Source of the DNA: Druceiella hillmani
Lineage: Eukaryota; Arthropoda; Insecta; Lepidoptera; Hepialidae
Direction: 5' to 3'
Length of the DNA: 64,000 bases
NCBI GenBank assembly: GCA_039881145.1
Contig: JAYKKI010000009.1
Location: 14,000,501-14,064,500, forward strand
Made by a program: the position numbers and the translations under genes. The notes under the pieces were generated by a model, which worked only from the letters and a program-made list of their open reading frames with translations, was not told where the DNA came from and did not search any database. Of this stretch, positions 1 through 13,624 are shown piece after piece; the first letter of the stretch is position 1, and every line of letters begins with the position of its first letter.

Positions 1-1015
1 TTTCGGAAATATGCGTTAACATATATGACAATTTGCAGTGAATTTGAAGACCTACTTTTTTAATCTGGTTAATAAAATGACGACCTCTTGTGAGCAAGTA
101 ATCGCATTTTTCCTTGATGTGTCGAAGTCCCAAACTTAATAAAAAAACCTATCAGTACGAATGGAATTCCCCTCACGACAGCTCCGTGCACATTTAAATA
201 TTAATAAACTTTTAAAGGTATATATATCATACACAGGAGAAGGCGATGCTCTATTTTCACATTTTAAAGAATATATTTTTAACTATGCAATTTAGAATTG
301 TGAAAGTATTTTTGTCTTTCACATAATAAACCCTTTTAAATAATCCCGCACGGTATATAAAACTTAAAAAAAATTTTGATTATTTACTCTTTAATTCTTA
401 CATGAATATTGTCGAAACCTATTGAATATGTGGATTAATAAGATGTTTTACTAAGCCAAATTTTAAGTTTTCAGGTCTAGTAGTTTCCGTAAAAATCGGC
501 TGCGGCAGACGAACAGATAGACGCGTGAGTAATTTTATTAGAGTTTCGTTTGTTCTTCTGCGGTGATGAACCCTAAAAATGCTCTAATTCCTTCTCGTAA
601 TCCTTCGATGTTCAACATATTTTAATTCCAACCTGGTATCTGTATGGGATATATCCGTTTTTCTTTTAATTTTTCTTTTATTTTTCATTTAATAGATAAA
701 AAGTGGCGCAAAAATAAAAAAAAGATTTTACTTTTCCAACGTAATTTTTAGTCTGACCGTGGTAATTTATTTTGAGTTATACTGAAAACAGATGCAATAA
801 AAAAAGTGATTTTCTGATAGAGTTTCAGCTTTCTTAACAATTTGAAAAATAAGATGAACTTCATTATGAGCTTCATACAATATCGATAAAAATGACTTCG
901 TTTGAATTAAATGGCACAATATTTCATTGCGGTGGAATAAAATGCGATAAAATGTTATTTATTTACAGACTCACCTTTTCCTTAAATGGTATATTAAAAC
1001 TTATTGCTCATCTTT
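1..1015. other. AT-rich sequence with one weak repeat tail
   Basis: No coding segment is recognisable on either strand. Around 465-545 there is a stretch with a 'ggtctagtagttt' phrase followed by 'gaacagatagac'. The same phrases occur in the better preserved repeat at 8335-8745, so this is probably a decayed tail of the same class of interspersed repeat. The rest is AT-rich with short poly-A and poly-T runs. Confidence 0.35.
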
Positions 1016-1017
1016 TA

Positions 1018-1252
1018 GTTATTCCTTAATTCCTATGTATAATTGCCGGAAAACGCCTGGGATGCTAATGTGGATTATTGGTATGCAAGTGTGGTTTAAA
1101 TTGAGTTTGCTTAAATATTAAACTTAATTTAGATCTGGAGATTTTTAAATTATTACTTAATTCCCAAGTAAAACTGCTGGAAAATGCCTGGCATGGTAAT
1201 ATGAATTATTGGCACATGAGTGAAGTTTAAATTTAGTTAACTTAAAAATATT
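1018..1252. repeat. diverged tandem duplication, period about 133 bp
   Basis: Two successive copies are seen. Copy one (about 1018-1118) and copy two (about 1150-1252) share in order 'cttaattcc', 'gccggaaaacgcctgg' versus 'gctggaaaatgcctgg', 'attattgg' and 'gtttaaatt'. The many substitutions make it an old duplication. No coding potential is visible. Confidence 0.7.
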
Positions 1253-2390
1253 GCTGGAATTTAGTATTGAAGCATGAGGAATATAGTGTTATTAATTTAA
1301 TGTCGTCAAAAATCAGAATTCGACTTATTAAAACTCGAAGAATTATTTTCTTTTTTTGGTAAAGATTCTTTAAATATTAGTGGTAATTCGTGGCTGAATA
1401 TAGTTTTGGGTAAAAAACTAAATGTAAGTTTTATAAATTCATTACACAAAACGAATATATTCAACGAAATAATCCAAAAAATATACATACATTAATTACG
1501 ATATGTTATGCCGTGTTGGCATATATAAGAACACATTCAATGCTGTAATAAAACTTAAGCAATATTTTCTTCACAAGGTATTGTTATACTAAGGTATTAT
1601 TTTGAAGAAACGAAAAGTAAAATAAATAAGTTGTTCTTTCAATGTATTATTATTTCTGTTATATACCATCTAACTACGCCTTCAAGGTTCGTGAGTTACT
1701 TATAACTCATATCTATACTGAAAGTAATTTCTTACTGGAGTAAATACGACCATGCTTCAATTAATTAAACCAGTTGTAAAAACTTTACCCCCTTTTTATA
1801 ACACGAAGTTCATCACACCATTCATGACGTTTCATTTCCTAGTTTTCAAATTGTCATCCATTACGAGACAAATGAAAAACTTCTTAATTTCCAAAGACCA
1901 TCACAACTAATGGGATTACATTACCAAATTATATTATAGCATTTTATAAACATAATGAAGTAGGCAGCCCTAATAATTTTTAGTATTTTCGGTGCGAAAT
2001 AAATGTTATGTCTGAAATGTAATGTAATTCATATTCATATGTCCTTAAAGAACAAAATTCTCCAAATTTTTCTCACAATGATTTTCCCATTGTAAATTTA
2101 ACATAATTAAATTAATCGTTATTTCAGTTATTAAATAATGGTTGAGAATATAATATATTGTGTCATGGATACTTTGTAGATGTGATACATCTAATTTTTT
2201 TTAATATTTTTATGTTGAAATATTTCTGTTTCTACGAATTGAATAGAAAAAAAAGCAAATATTCAGGTGGTGGTTAAAAATAAAATGTTAATTTCATTTC
2301 GTTATTTTAGTTTTATGCAATATTATGAAAGAAATATTTCTAAACAATCTATTGAAAATATATTTTAAATCTTAAAATATTGTTAGCGGA
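1253..2390. other. AT-rich intergenic or intronic sequence, nothing recognised
   Basis: A 60-codon minus-strand open frame (1306-1488) is present but has no family resemblance and is the length expected by chance here. No repeats, hairpins or GC-richer islands stand out. Confidence 0.5.
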
Positions 2391-2392
2391 TA

Positions 2393-2505
2393 AGACGCGA
2401 ATTGGGCCGAATTAAGTCTGAAAGAGACGACAAGGTGTGAAGCTGGCCAAATGGCATATTTCGACATGCCGTCAGAAAGTTTTAACTCCAAACGCGCCTT
2501 AAATT
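2393..2505 (+). repeat. dispersed repeat, third copy of a block in the inverted arms
   Basis: This block contains in order 'tagcgga', 'ggccgaattaagt', 'aatggca' and 'gttttaactcc'. The same words occur in the same order at about 35160-35252 in the left arm and inverted in the right arm. Identity is low (about 65% by eye) with small indels, so it is an old dispersed repeat. Its family is not recognised. Confidence 0.55.
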
Positions 2506-2543
2506 TTTGACATCAAATAACACTTCAAGAAATTACATTTCCA

Positions 2544-2755
2544 CTAAGCTTTCAGTGTTCTGTGGTGAAACAAGAAACTGTTAACTTCCTCTTTTTCGTA
2601 CGTCAGGTTTTGTTTAATAAAATTTACTAAATAAATACTTGAGATGAATAACACAATTAGTACGTTAAAAAAAAATATCATTCTCCATTGATTGACACTA
2701 GTATCAAATTTATTTTCATATACCCCATTGCACAGTGAAGTTATTATTGGACAAA
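2544..2755 (-). CDS. possible last exon of an SLC17/MFS-type anion transporter
   Basis: Reading the minus strand, a pyrimidine-rich stretch ending in 'tttcgaacag' gives a good 3' splice site. The exon then runs about 70 codons to a TAG. It starts with 'VCPIITSLCNG', followed by a hydrophilic loop and 'QWRMIFFFNVLIVLF', then a charged tail. In SLC17 phosphate/anion cotransporters the C-terminus has this layout: a helix with a (G)xxxPxxxG motif, a short extracellular loop, W(R/Q)xVFF and the last transmembrane helix. The usual tail (SGExQPW) is not seen. The upstream frame stays open into the presumed intron, so the splice site is inferred. A candidate N-terminal exon lies on the same strand at 6513-6695, in the right order. 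It could be a decayed pseudogene. The middle exons were not found. Confidence 0.4.
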
Positions 2756-2829
2756 CTGTTCGAAATAAAAGGTTTAATTTGTCATCTCCCATTTTTGAAC
2801 ACCATTTGCAAAGTATTAAGCTTTAACGT

Positions 2830-3230
2830 GAGGTATTGTGCATACACTAGGCTTTTATTCAGGTTACACTAACTGGTTTCAAAAGCTGTATATCCTATAT
2901 CTATCTCCGTATAGAGTTAAGCTATTTTCTACCAAAGCAGGGTAGAAAACAATGATATTACACTAGGTCTATCTCTCTAATTCTGTTGTATTATTATTGT
3001 ATTATATACGTATGCAAGTGTATGTATGTGCGTGGTATGTGAATACAATAATGCTTATATATACATTTTATATAAATTCATGTTTTGTCTAATTCGTCTT
3101 AGGAACGTATAGAATAAATGCTTAAAAAAGTACTACGTTTGTGTGTAATATATTGATTTATACGTAACCCACATTGATATTTATGTTAACTGAAGTTTTA
3201 TGAAATATTTTAAACACTATATTTCAATTG
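2830..3230. other. AT-rich sequence, nothing recognised
   Basis: This stretch holds short TATA/TGTATG-rich runs near 3000-3075 and no coding resemblance. No tandem unit is evident beyond the short simple-sequence runs. Confidence 0.5.
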
Positions 3231-3234
3231 ATCT

Positions 3235-3400
3235 ACTCTAGCTATACTTCAACTCTAGCTAGAATTCAATTAATCCTCTCAATTACTCTCTTTCGAGTAC
3301 ACGAATTAAGCTTTATTTACACCGGGCTACTGTACTTGACTGCTTCAAGTCCGCCATATAAGACGAAGTGACCAGAGAGCTTTGGTTTACTACAAAAACT
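3235..3400 (+). repeat. dispersed repeat copy 1, paired with 28450-28605
   Basis: The segment shares ordered words with 28450-28605 in the same orientation: 'gctatacttcaa', 'attaatc', 'ctttatttacaccg', 'gaagtga' and 'ctttggttta' versus 'ctctgtgttta'. Divergence is substantial. A 67-codon minus-strand open frame crosses it and is probably non-functional. The family is unknown. An LTR or other repeat terminus is possible but not shown. Confidence 0.6.
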
Positions 3401-3539
3401 CGCGTAAATTTGATAAAAGCTTATTTTATAAAAATATGAGTGATACGTGTTTGAGGTGGCAGTCATTACGTGAAGTGAAATTGTCATTTCGTTTCTCGTT
3501 TGTACGTGTCTCTTCATCACTTGCTAACGCAAAATAAAA

Positions 3540-4515
3540 AAAATTTGTTGTATCCAATCAAAAAGTGAAATCTGCCTAAATATAAATAAGGACAACCACG
3601 TGCCGCTAATAAACACGTGCCGTTCGAATAACATCAAAGGATTATCTTCTTTTATGTATACTTTTTTAAATAAACACCCAACTGACTGATAAAATATTTT
3701 TAAAATGTCTATATTTCTACCTAAGCAGCGTCACGAAGTATCCAAATAGCGTCAGCGTTTTTTCCTTGTAATTATATTATTAGTACGTAAATGTCTTTTT
3801 TTTAAAGTTAGTACTTGAGGCATTAAATTATTTTAATGGTTACTCAATTTGTTTCCTAAATGTATTAAAATCCAAATTTCTATTTGCATTTGCACTGTTT
3901 TTAATGAGTCATTTAATTTTAATTATTTCTTTGTCACTCGACTATTTCAAAACTTCAAGTTTTCTATTTCATTTTACATTTTTCAACTTATATTTTACAG
4001 TCTTGAACTTATATATAATTTACAGTCTTCAACTTATACTATGATATGTACCTTATTTTTTGCAAGCAAAAAAAAATACTCCTGGAAATTAAAACAGCCA
4101 AGAAAAGTGTGTTTCATAATCAGTGACTTGCGGAAGTTTCGCATGAAAATTATTCAAAAACCTCAAGGTATTTTTAGTAATTTAGCAAAACTAATGATCT
4201 ATGCATTTTGAAAATAAAAAGCGCTTACTTTTTCAATAACGACTCGATCTATATGATGCTATGATGCGATTATTTTTCAAACATAAAGGTATTCATGCAT
4301 TCAGAGTCAAAATCACGTATTCACATCTTGCGCTAAAATGCTGACTTTTATAGACTGTTTCCATACTTTAATTTACCGTTTTTTCTTTTATCGGCAGAGC
4401 ATAATAGCAATTTTAATTATGTGTAAATTAACCTAACATTCTCCGGAATGTATATGTCAAATTGCGCACATTAAAATAGTTTTAGTAGATTTTGAGACTA
4501 GCCATTTCAAACAGA
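3540..4515. other. AT-rich sequence with a 120-codon open frame of doubtful meaning
   Basis: The plus-strand frame 3849-4211 (120 codons) is the longest in this part. It is rich in Phe, Ile, Tyr and Ser, as expected from translating AT-rich DNA. Within it 'ttatattttacagtc' and 'ttatatataatttacagtc' are near-repeats. No domain is recognised and I do not call it a gene. Confidence 0.4.
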
Positions 4516-4520
4516 TAAAG

Positions 4521-4630
4521 AGGTATTGTATTACAATATCGAAGACTACTAGGGAATATGAGGTACTGTTTTGTAATATCGAAGACTAATGGGAATAATG
4601 GGGTACTGCATTATAATATCGAATACTGCC
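4521..4630 (+). repeat. three-copy tandem repeat, 40-bp period
   Basis: Copies start at 4521, 4561 and about 4602. Each has the form 'ggtaytg', 'ttrtaatatcga', 'agact' and a GGGAATA-type end. The third copy is incomplete. It is a minisatellite-like local duplication with no coding sense. Confidence 0.75.
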
Positions 4631-4639
4631 TGGCAGATT

Positions 4640-6065
4640 ATGATGAAACGTCTTTTAATTTTGTAGACGATACACTTTATAAAGAGTTTCCTTCATCAAT
4701 TAATTCAGATATATAAAACAAAAGTTATAAATAAAATTATGAAAGATTTAAAATAAAATTGAGAATTAAAGAAGGCTCCATGCCATATAATATTAACTCT
4801 CTTATTTATTCAAGTTAAAATATATATTAAAATATATAGTGTAATATTGTCATGCAAACAATATCATGCAAACGCTAGTTTAATTAAATGAACTAATGTA
4901 TCAATGTAAAACATACATTTAATGTGACGCTTAGTAATGGACAGTTAATATTTTATATCTTTATGCGATTTTCAATTACGTCCTTTAAAAATTCCCGCAT
5001 AATCATTTCACATAATTTTCATGATTTTTTCCACTTTTTACTAATACTTAAATTTGTTTCAAACTTCGTAAAAAATATGTTGAAACAAATGTTACTTGAT
5101 TGGAAATTATTTGTGCTGATAAATTGATATCCCTTCGTTCATAATCCCAAAACTTAGTTCTCACAAAATAATTTTATCTGCGCCATTTCGGTAAATATTA
5201 GGATGTAAGCATATAAATTAAAACGTTAAACGTACATGAACGCTAATACAGGAACACGACTAAACAATATTCACTCAAATGAAATTAATTTAAACTATTT
5301 TGTTTAGAAATGATAGAATTAAATCAGACAATCTCTTGTATTATGTTGTTAAACAGTATATACTTTTACAATTCTTAAATACAATTGAAGAAATAATTAA
5401 TAGATAGGAAGCTGGAGTTACTGCCTTACCCACCTTACATATAATTTGCAAAGTTTAGTTACTTTCTTACTTGCTATTACGCATGTAAATTGGCAAAGAT
5501 ATAAATAGATATATTTTTTCTGTAGACATCACAGGCCAATCGTAGAGGCACACTGACAAAGACAAATAAAAAGCTTAGGTAAAAATAATTTTAAATAAGC
5601 ATGTTAATAAATACTATTTTCAAGATGTAAAATTTTTATTGGCATCGATTTAAAAATTAGCGGGAGACCTAATATATGATAACCTGTTTAATAGATCTTT
5701 TGCGTCTCACGTTATAGAGAATATTGTGAGTTTAAATTGAAACTTAATGTTTATCAGAAGCGCTGTTACGTAATTAACGGAGCGTACAAAAGACAATAAA
5801 GTACACTCACTCTTTCAAGTATTTTATGTCACCTACAATAATTATTTAAAATGTTCATAAAAAAGAGGGAAAAAGTTTTAGAAAAAAGGAAGATGAGAAA
5901 AGTTCTAGAAAAATATTTTGTCATATTATCGACGTATTATAGGAATGTCAATATATTTAAAAGAAAAATGTGCAACCTCATAATTTCTTGTTGTTTCCCC
6001 GTTGCATAATTCTTCAATTCTGAGCTTCTAATTATAATTTGAGACCTATGGAAACAATTTATGAA
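4640..6065. other. AT-rich sequence, nothing recognised
   Basis: A 67-codon plus-strand open frame (4924-5127) lacks any family motif. No hairpins or repeat units stood out. Confidence 0.5.
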
Positions 6066-6069
6066 ATAA

Positions 6070-6089
6070 TCATCATCATCATCATCATA
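6070..6089. repeat. (ATC)n microsatellite
   Basis: Six to seven uninterrupted CAT/ATC units. Confidence 0.9.
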
Positions 6090-6512
6090 TATATTAATAC
6101 GCTAAGGTTAAGATGTTACTCTCCCTTTTTAGAAAAAACCTCACAACTAATCCACATAAATTATATATCATTTTATAGATAATTGCTTGCTCTACCGGTA
6201 TCTACAACTAAAAAATTTATTGTTGCTATTGTTTTTGCAAATTAATTAATTATAAAAATTATATACACAAAACGGCAATGCTGCCATCTAACGGCTCAAC
6301 GTCAATATGATTGACGGTCGGTAAAATTTTTGTTTAATTTCAAATCCACTCACATATAAATAAAGTGGTGCTTTAATCTAGTTGCCCGGGCGCTCATAAA
6401 ATTCAATGTTTAGTCGGACTTTGAGCAAACTTACTTCTTACTCAATAAAACTGATTCCCTTGGATCTTTATAATGTTCAGCCAAGACATTTATTCGTAAT
6501 GTTTATTGGAAA

Positions 6513-6695
6513 TTAAATTGAAAAGTAAATTTTGGTACATGTTATGTCTACCGTCAGAAAAATCCATATTAACAAAATTCGCAAATTGACATTGACAGAT
6601 AAATTAATCCTTTTAATATAAGCTCGAGAAAAAATTACAACAAGAACAAGTAGGAAGACTACGTAAATATTTAAGTTATATTCACATGGAACCAA
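6513..6695 (-). CDS. possible N-terminal exon of an SLC17/MFS-type transporter
   Basis: The minus-strand frame has an N-terminal hydrophobic helix 'YVVFLLVLVVIFSRAYIK' followed by 'RINLSV'. First helices of insect SLC17-type transporters typically end in (Y)ALRVNLSVAIVAM, so the RINLSV motif right after a hydrophobic stretch is suggestive. The rest (LLIWIFLTVD) is also hydrophobic. No clean donor site can be assigned. The interpretation rests mainly on the RxNLSV motif and on the C-terminal-like exon at 2544-2755 on the same strand, about 3.8 kb downstream in transcript order. A chance frame in AT-rich DNA remains quite possible. Confidence 0.25.
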   Translation of the reverse strand: MVPCEYNLNIYVVFLLVLVVIFSRAYIKRINLSVNVNLRILLIWIFLTVDITCTKIYFSI

Positions 6696-6699
6696 GAAA

Positions 6700-7875
6700 A
6701 AAAGTAATTCAAACTGAGTAGAAAATATTAAGTAGAAAATATTGGTATGAACATTCTAAACTCTTTCTGAAAATTATCACTGTCAGTATAAAAATTCGAA
6801 TGAAAAAAAAAATTCAAATCTCTTTACAGATACGTACTTCAAATATACTCTGCATCTGTTTGAATAATACATGCCTTATTACTCATACCCCTAAACATGG
6901 TGAAATAATTGTAAGTATGTCACATTCACAGTGTAATAGTTAAAACTAAATGTTAGGAAATGCATATAGATTGAGAGAAAAATAATTGGAGAACTCAAAA
7001 CTGTATAAATATTTTTAGTACTTTTAATCTCATCTTTTTTTAAACTCATTGTCATTTCATCCAATTTTAGTTATTAATTCTGTGTTATCTAGGACTTATT
7101 TTTGGTTACCCGCATCGATCATTTTTCCAAACGTCTTTAAAAACTAAACTCATAAATGTGAATATCTTATTTTTCTATTTAAAATCTCTGTAAATTTAAT
7201 GTAATAGAAGAAGCCTTATTAAAACATCTGACTAATTGTAAATTGATTGACTACACGTATATAAACCACGTCCTCACAAGACGCAACTGTACAAGAAGTC
7301 AGTCTTATAAGACTATTATCGCCAGTTTATCCCAAATTTGTTTCAAATTCAGATCGCATTTCCCTTTGCAACTTTACTTTACTTATTGATCGTAATTGAA
7401 ACCTAAACATATACATTGTTTTCCTCCTTTTAATTATCGTTACATTTTTTTCACGTCACTAAGTACAAATGAGTCATGTAAATATTAGAATATATTTGTA
7501 TGTATGTTTTCAAAAAAATATGCTCTAAAATAAAAAAAATTAAATAAAAAATACAACACTGTAAAGTTTTGCAAAAAACTATTTTATTGTAAGCTAATTT
7601 TTTTGTATGCGTTCGCTTAAAATAACATCTATTTACATTCTAAAGACAATTGGAAACAAAAACAGCTGCAACAAAATCTGTGTTATCTTGAGAAAAACTT
7701 ACAATATAGATGAAGAAATGTTGCTAAATGAAATAAGGTCTCTGATCCGTACGTGCTTTGGAAAGTAAAGAATTCGGAAGTTATATTTTTAATGGCATAC
7801 CTTTGGAGTTTGTGATTTAAAGCTAGCTTAAAAAATAATCCCCCCTAAGTGACAATAATGTACAACGTAACTTAT
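6700..7875. other. AT-rich sequence, nothing recognised
   Basis: No coding or repeat signal beyond short homopolymer runs. Confidence 0.5.
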
Positions 7876-7878
7876 ACT

Positions 7879-8055
7879 CACACGCACGCATGTATGTACG
7901 CGCGTACGCACTCACTCAAGCACGCACGCGAATATGTATATAAATAATGTAATGAACACAAATATTTATATATTTTATATATGTGTGGGTGTGTGTGTGT
8001 GCGTGCGTGTGTGTGTGCGTACGTGGGTGCGTGCGTGCGTGTGTGTGTGTGTTTG
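7879..8055. repeat. TG / TGCG compound microsatellite with inverted CA-type flank
   Basis: A CACGCA/CGCG-rich stretch (about 7879-7930) is followed by an AT spacer. A (TG)n/(TGCG)n tract then runs from 7983 to 8052. The left part is roughly complementary to the right, so the region can fold. Alternating purine-pyrimidine sequence of this kind can adopt Z-DNA. The His/Thr-rich open frames across it are simple-sequence translations. Confidence 0.85.
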
Positions 8056-8332
8056 TATATATAAAGCAATTACAGTATTGAATGTCAGCTATACCCACTG
8101 AAAAGAGAAATTAAATTATGGGTTTCTGAAAGTGTATCTGAACTGCTGTCATGGACAATTGCTCAAATCATTCATTTCTACGTAGTTTTCAATAGCAACA
8201 GTTCAAACGTATCTATCGAAATATTGGTTGGATTCAGCCGTATAGAATATAGGATTATTACTTATTACTTATTACATTAATAAATTGAGTAGCATCCAAT
8301 GTCAAGATTTGAAGAGCTTATCAATTTAATGA

Positions 8333-8747
8333 TATACTAGCTTTTTCCTACGACTTGGCTTATCCTATTTTATTTTTGCGATGAAGTAGTTCTCCAACTA
8401 CTTCTAGGGTTTCATTTTAAAAGCACCCCCGACTCGAATGAAAGCATCTTAGCTTGACCTTCAAACCGAATCATTGTAATAGTCTGAACTATTTGATTAC
8501 ATCGGTTTTAGCTAGCGCGTCCTACTACTGGAATACCAATAGTCGTATTTCAAGTTCCTTAGTAAAACAGGCAAATTCATAAACAAAAGAGAGAGATATT
8601 GGGAAGGAACAGACGGTAGTATACATTTTGAATTGAATGCCGAGAAAATTCTTGTAAACGTTAAATGTAAAATGGTCCAGTAGTTTTTGCATGATAATCG
8701 AACAAACGGATAGACTTGCAGACAGAAATTTTATATAAATGAATAGT
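8333..8747 (-). mobile_element. short Helitron-like or SINE-like interspersed repeat
   Basis: The left end reads 'atactagctttttcc', the reverse complement of a ...GCTAGTAT terminus typical of non-autonomous Helitron-like insect repeats. The right part has 'ggtccagtagttt' and 'gaacaaacggatagac' followed by 'cagaaattttatataaat', a layout familiar from the promoter-proximal end of such repeats. At about 415 bp it would be a short non-autonomous copy. An RTE-derived SINE is the main alternative. A weaker relative lies near 465-545. Confidence 0.4.
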
Positions 8748-9255
8748 TTAAGAAACCAAAAAAATAAACTTTCGTAAATACAATTATCGAATCTGTTTTC
8801 TCTATCTACGCTGTAAAAACTTTATTGTAAGCAGTGTTTATTTTTCTGTGTAATATTTGGTCGTAAAAGCGTGGAGCACTTTGTTTTGAAATTTAAGTGA
8901 AAGTATTTTCATTCGCAGGATATTAATGAAAATACAAACCTCTTTTTTTTTAAGAAAAACGCCCCACGCCTTACACTCAAATATTATATTCAATAATAAA
9001 TATGGTTTACACTAAAGTTCTTACAGAAGAGACGGAGAAAAGAGATTCGATCATTATCTGTACCTTGTAATCTAATATTTACGAAAGAGAGTTTTTTAAA
9101 CTTTTAATTTATTTGTGCTTTTCTTATTCTTATATTAAAAGTGAGAGTACGTTTTTGAACTTGCTTTATATTTTATTTAAAATTATTTTACAACTATTAA
9201 AACTATTAAAAGAAAAACTTCTAAATAATTCAAATCATCAGAGCAGCATAGTTGG

Positions 9256-9495
9256 TTAGCTTGATGTGCCTCTTCTTGATTCTGTGTCCGTGAGCGACTG
9301 AGAGTGCATTCTCTCCATTTCTGCCAATGAATCTGTTTTGAAAGACACATTTTCTGTTAGCTTGGAAAAATCTAATTCCCCGATATGAAGTCCACGAAGT
9401 AACTTTACTCTACTTAGAGCTACGTATACTTGCCTAGACACAACGATTCGTGATCCCATATAGACTATTACGTTTAAGGCAATTAGAAACCAAAC
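9256..9495 (-). pseudogene. C-terminal fragment of a Pif1-type DNA helicase (probably transposon-borne)
   Basis: The minus-strand frame contains 'NVIVYMGSRIVVSRQ' followed at once by 'VYVALSRVKLLRGLHIGEL' and 'DFSKLT'. This is the conserved C-terminal signature of Pif1-family superfamily-1B helicases (motif VI: QxYVALSRVxxxxGL) with the preceding 'V.xLG..IF..GQ' strand. The usual Gly before Gln is Arg here. Only about 80 residues remain. Walker A and B motifs were not found nearby. In arthropod genomes isolated Pif1-like pieces usually derive from Helitron-type or other helicase-carrying transposons. It ends at a stop at 9256. Confidence 0.65.
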
Positions 9496-9499
9496 GGTT

Positions 9500-10420
9500 A
9501 GGACACATTTTTCTATTGTCGCGTTAAGGGTCTAACTTCCAGTTCTGTTTCATTGAATCAGTCCAATAGCATGTTACTGTGTTGATCATAACTGCTCACA
9601 ACTGCCAAATTCCATGATAATACAATATTTAGAAGTATTAGAAATTTAGTTTCATAGATTTCATTTCATAGTTATTAGTTACAGGTCGATATAAAGAAGA
9701 GTTGTTAAAAATGCGTTTCGGGTCCAGAGACAAGTAAATAACTTATTTCAATTTCTTTAAAAAATACTATCAACATACAAATTAAATTATAATAAAAAGG
9801 CATTTGTGAAACTCACATAAGTGCAACTCAGTTCCAACAAAAGGTTTGTCTCTAAATAAACTCTTCTCTCGTTCCTCCTCTTGATGTCATTTTTGTTTAG
9901 TTTTTCCTCCTAATTATTCTATTTACAAATTTCAACCTTTTCATTTCAATTTTTTTTCTTAATTACTATCCAAGGTGTTCTATTTTAAATTGGTGTGTTT
10001 TCAATTAAATTAAATTAAAATATTTCAAATAATCTGAATATTAAATGCGTACTCTTGTATACATGCGTACGTCAGTCTGCTGGTGCAGTAGCATCGCTAA
10101 TAATTTTCATTTTTTCAAAACCAAATTTTCATTTTCATAAGTATCATCAGTTAAATGGCCGACACTTAAAATCCATCATCAGCAGTTCGCCTTCTTTTAT
10201 TGCTGAACATGAACATATCCCAATGCATGTGACATTGTGGTAATGCCCATAATATTCACGCTGGACAGATCGCAGTGCGTAGTTTCTAGCATAAATGGCG
10301 GGCGGGCAGCAGCCCGTCACTGGTATGTGGCCTTATTGCTACGCAAATGCAAATATTACTCTAATACCATAAAAAGACACAGTATGGTTATTAATAAAAA
10401 GAAAATTTTAGATATACATA
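9500..10420. other. AT-rich sequence with a short GC-richer patch
   Basis: Near 10245-10340 there is a GC-richer patch containing 'ggcgggcgggcagcagccc', able to form a short GC-rich hairpin (gggc...gccc). The open frames at 10055-10243 and 10237-10503 show no family resemblance, and the second runs into the TA microsatellite. Confidence 0.4.
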
Positions 10421-10423
10421 ATT

Positions 10424-10425
<2 letters not shown>

Positions 10426-10482
<57 letters not shown>

Positions 10483-10489
10483 TATATAT

Positions 10490-10567
<78 letters not shown>

Positions 10568-10577
10568 GTATGTATAT
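10426..10577. repeat. long (TA)n microsatellite
   Basis: About 130 bp of nearly pure TA dinucleotide, interrupted by 'tgcg' near 10480 and one extra A near 10503. It ends in TATG/TGTATG units. It can extrude a cruciform. Confidence 0.95.
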
Positions 10578-10619
10578 CTACAATTTTTTTTACTAATGAC
10601 CGTATATAAATATGTGTGT

Positions 10620-11135
10620 GTATATTAGATTTAACTAACTATTTACTTGTGATTCACCGTTTATTCCTGTCAATGACACAAGTAGAGCGGATAAGATCTT
10701 TGTGCAGTGAAAGTTTCATCAGATTTTCCAAAGTCAAAATTGTAAAGAAAATTTATATTCAGTTCAAGTTGGTACATATGGCTAACAATTGTATTAGTGT
10801 TTGGCGAAGACGAGTTTATGTTTTCTTGGGTACAAAATTTTTTAAACTCCTAAGATGGGGTATTTTAATATATACACTGTGACTAAAATAATTTACTCGA
10901 GGTAGTCAACTGAGACATTCATCGTTTCTAATTTTTTCTTGTCGCTACTTAATTTATAGACAAGATGAAAGTGGCTACAGAAAGTGACTGTTAGAATCGG
11001 AAGCTGAATATCGACCGCAGGTTACATTTTTGGAATATAATACTTTGATGACAACGGGAAAAGAATGATGATCATTAATGCAAAAGGTCACTTGCGTTCA
11101 GGGTATGTTGATTAATGCAAAGGAATTATTAATTT
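10620..11135. other. unique AT-rich sequence between two TA tracts
   Basis: An 88-codon plus-strand frame (10616-10882) has no recognisable motif. No repeats seen. Confidence 0.45.
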
Positions 11136-11140
11136 CTACC

Positions 11141-13399
<2,259 letters not shown>

Positions 13400-13400
<1 letters not shown>

Positions 13401-13620
13401 AATTAGGATAAATCCGGACGCCTGCGTCATGATAATGATCAGTTTCAACGAAACGTAACGTTAGGCGCCGCCCATCCCATTTACCGGATTTATAAATACT
13501 TTTTCCTGTCATTTTAATGAAAATCCTTCAAAATCATTAGCCGATGGACGTCGAACGTGTCGGATGCCTTAAAAAGTTCATCCCAGTTGAATGCGAATTT
13601 GGACTCATTATAACTTACTT
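13400..13620. other. GC-richer island, possible conserved non-coding element
   Basis: Local composition is clearly GC-richer than the surroundings, with 'gtaacgttaggcgccgcccat' style sequence. A 10-nt inverted pair, 'ataaatccgg' (13408-13417) and 'ccggatttat' (13484-13493), bounds its core. No open frame crosses it. It could be an enhancer or the remains of a small inverted-repeat transposon. Confidence 0.3.
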
Positions 13621-13624
13621 TGGA

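Noticed and set aside
3849..4211. A 120-codon plus-strand gene
   Set aside because: Phe/Ile/Tyr-rich composition expected from AT-rich DNA, no domain, and internal near-repeats.
7878..8098. His/Thr-rich open frames
   Set aside because: They translate the TG/TGCG microsatellite in two frames.
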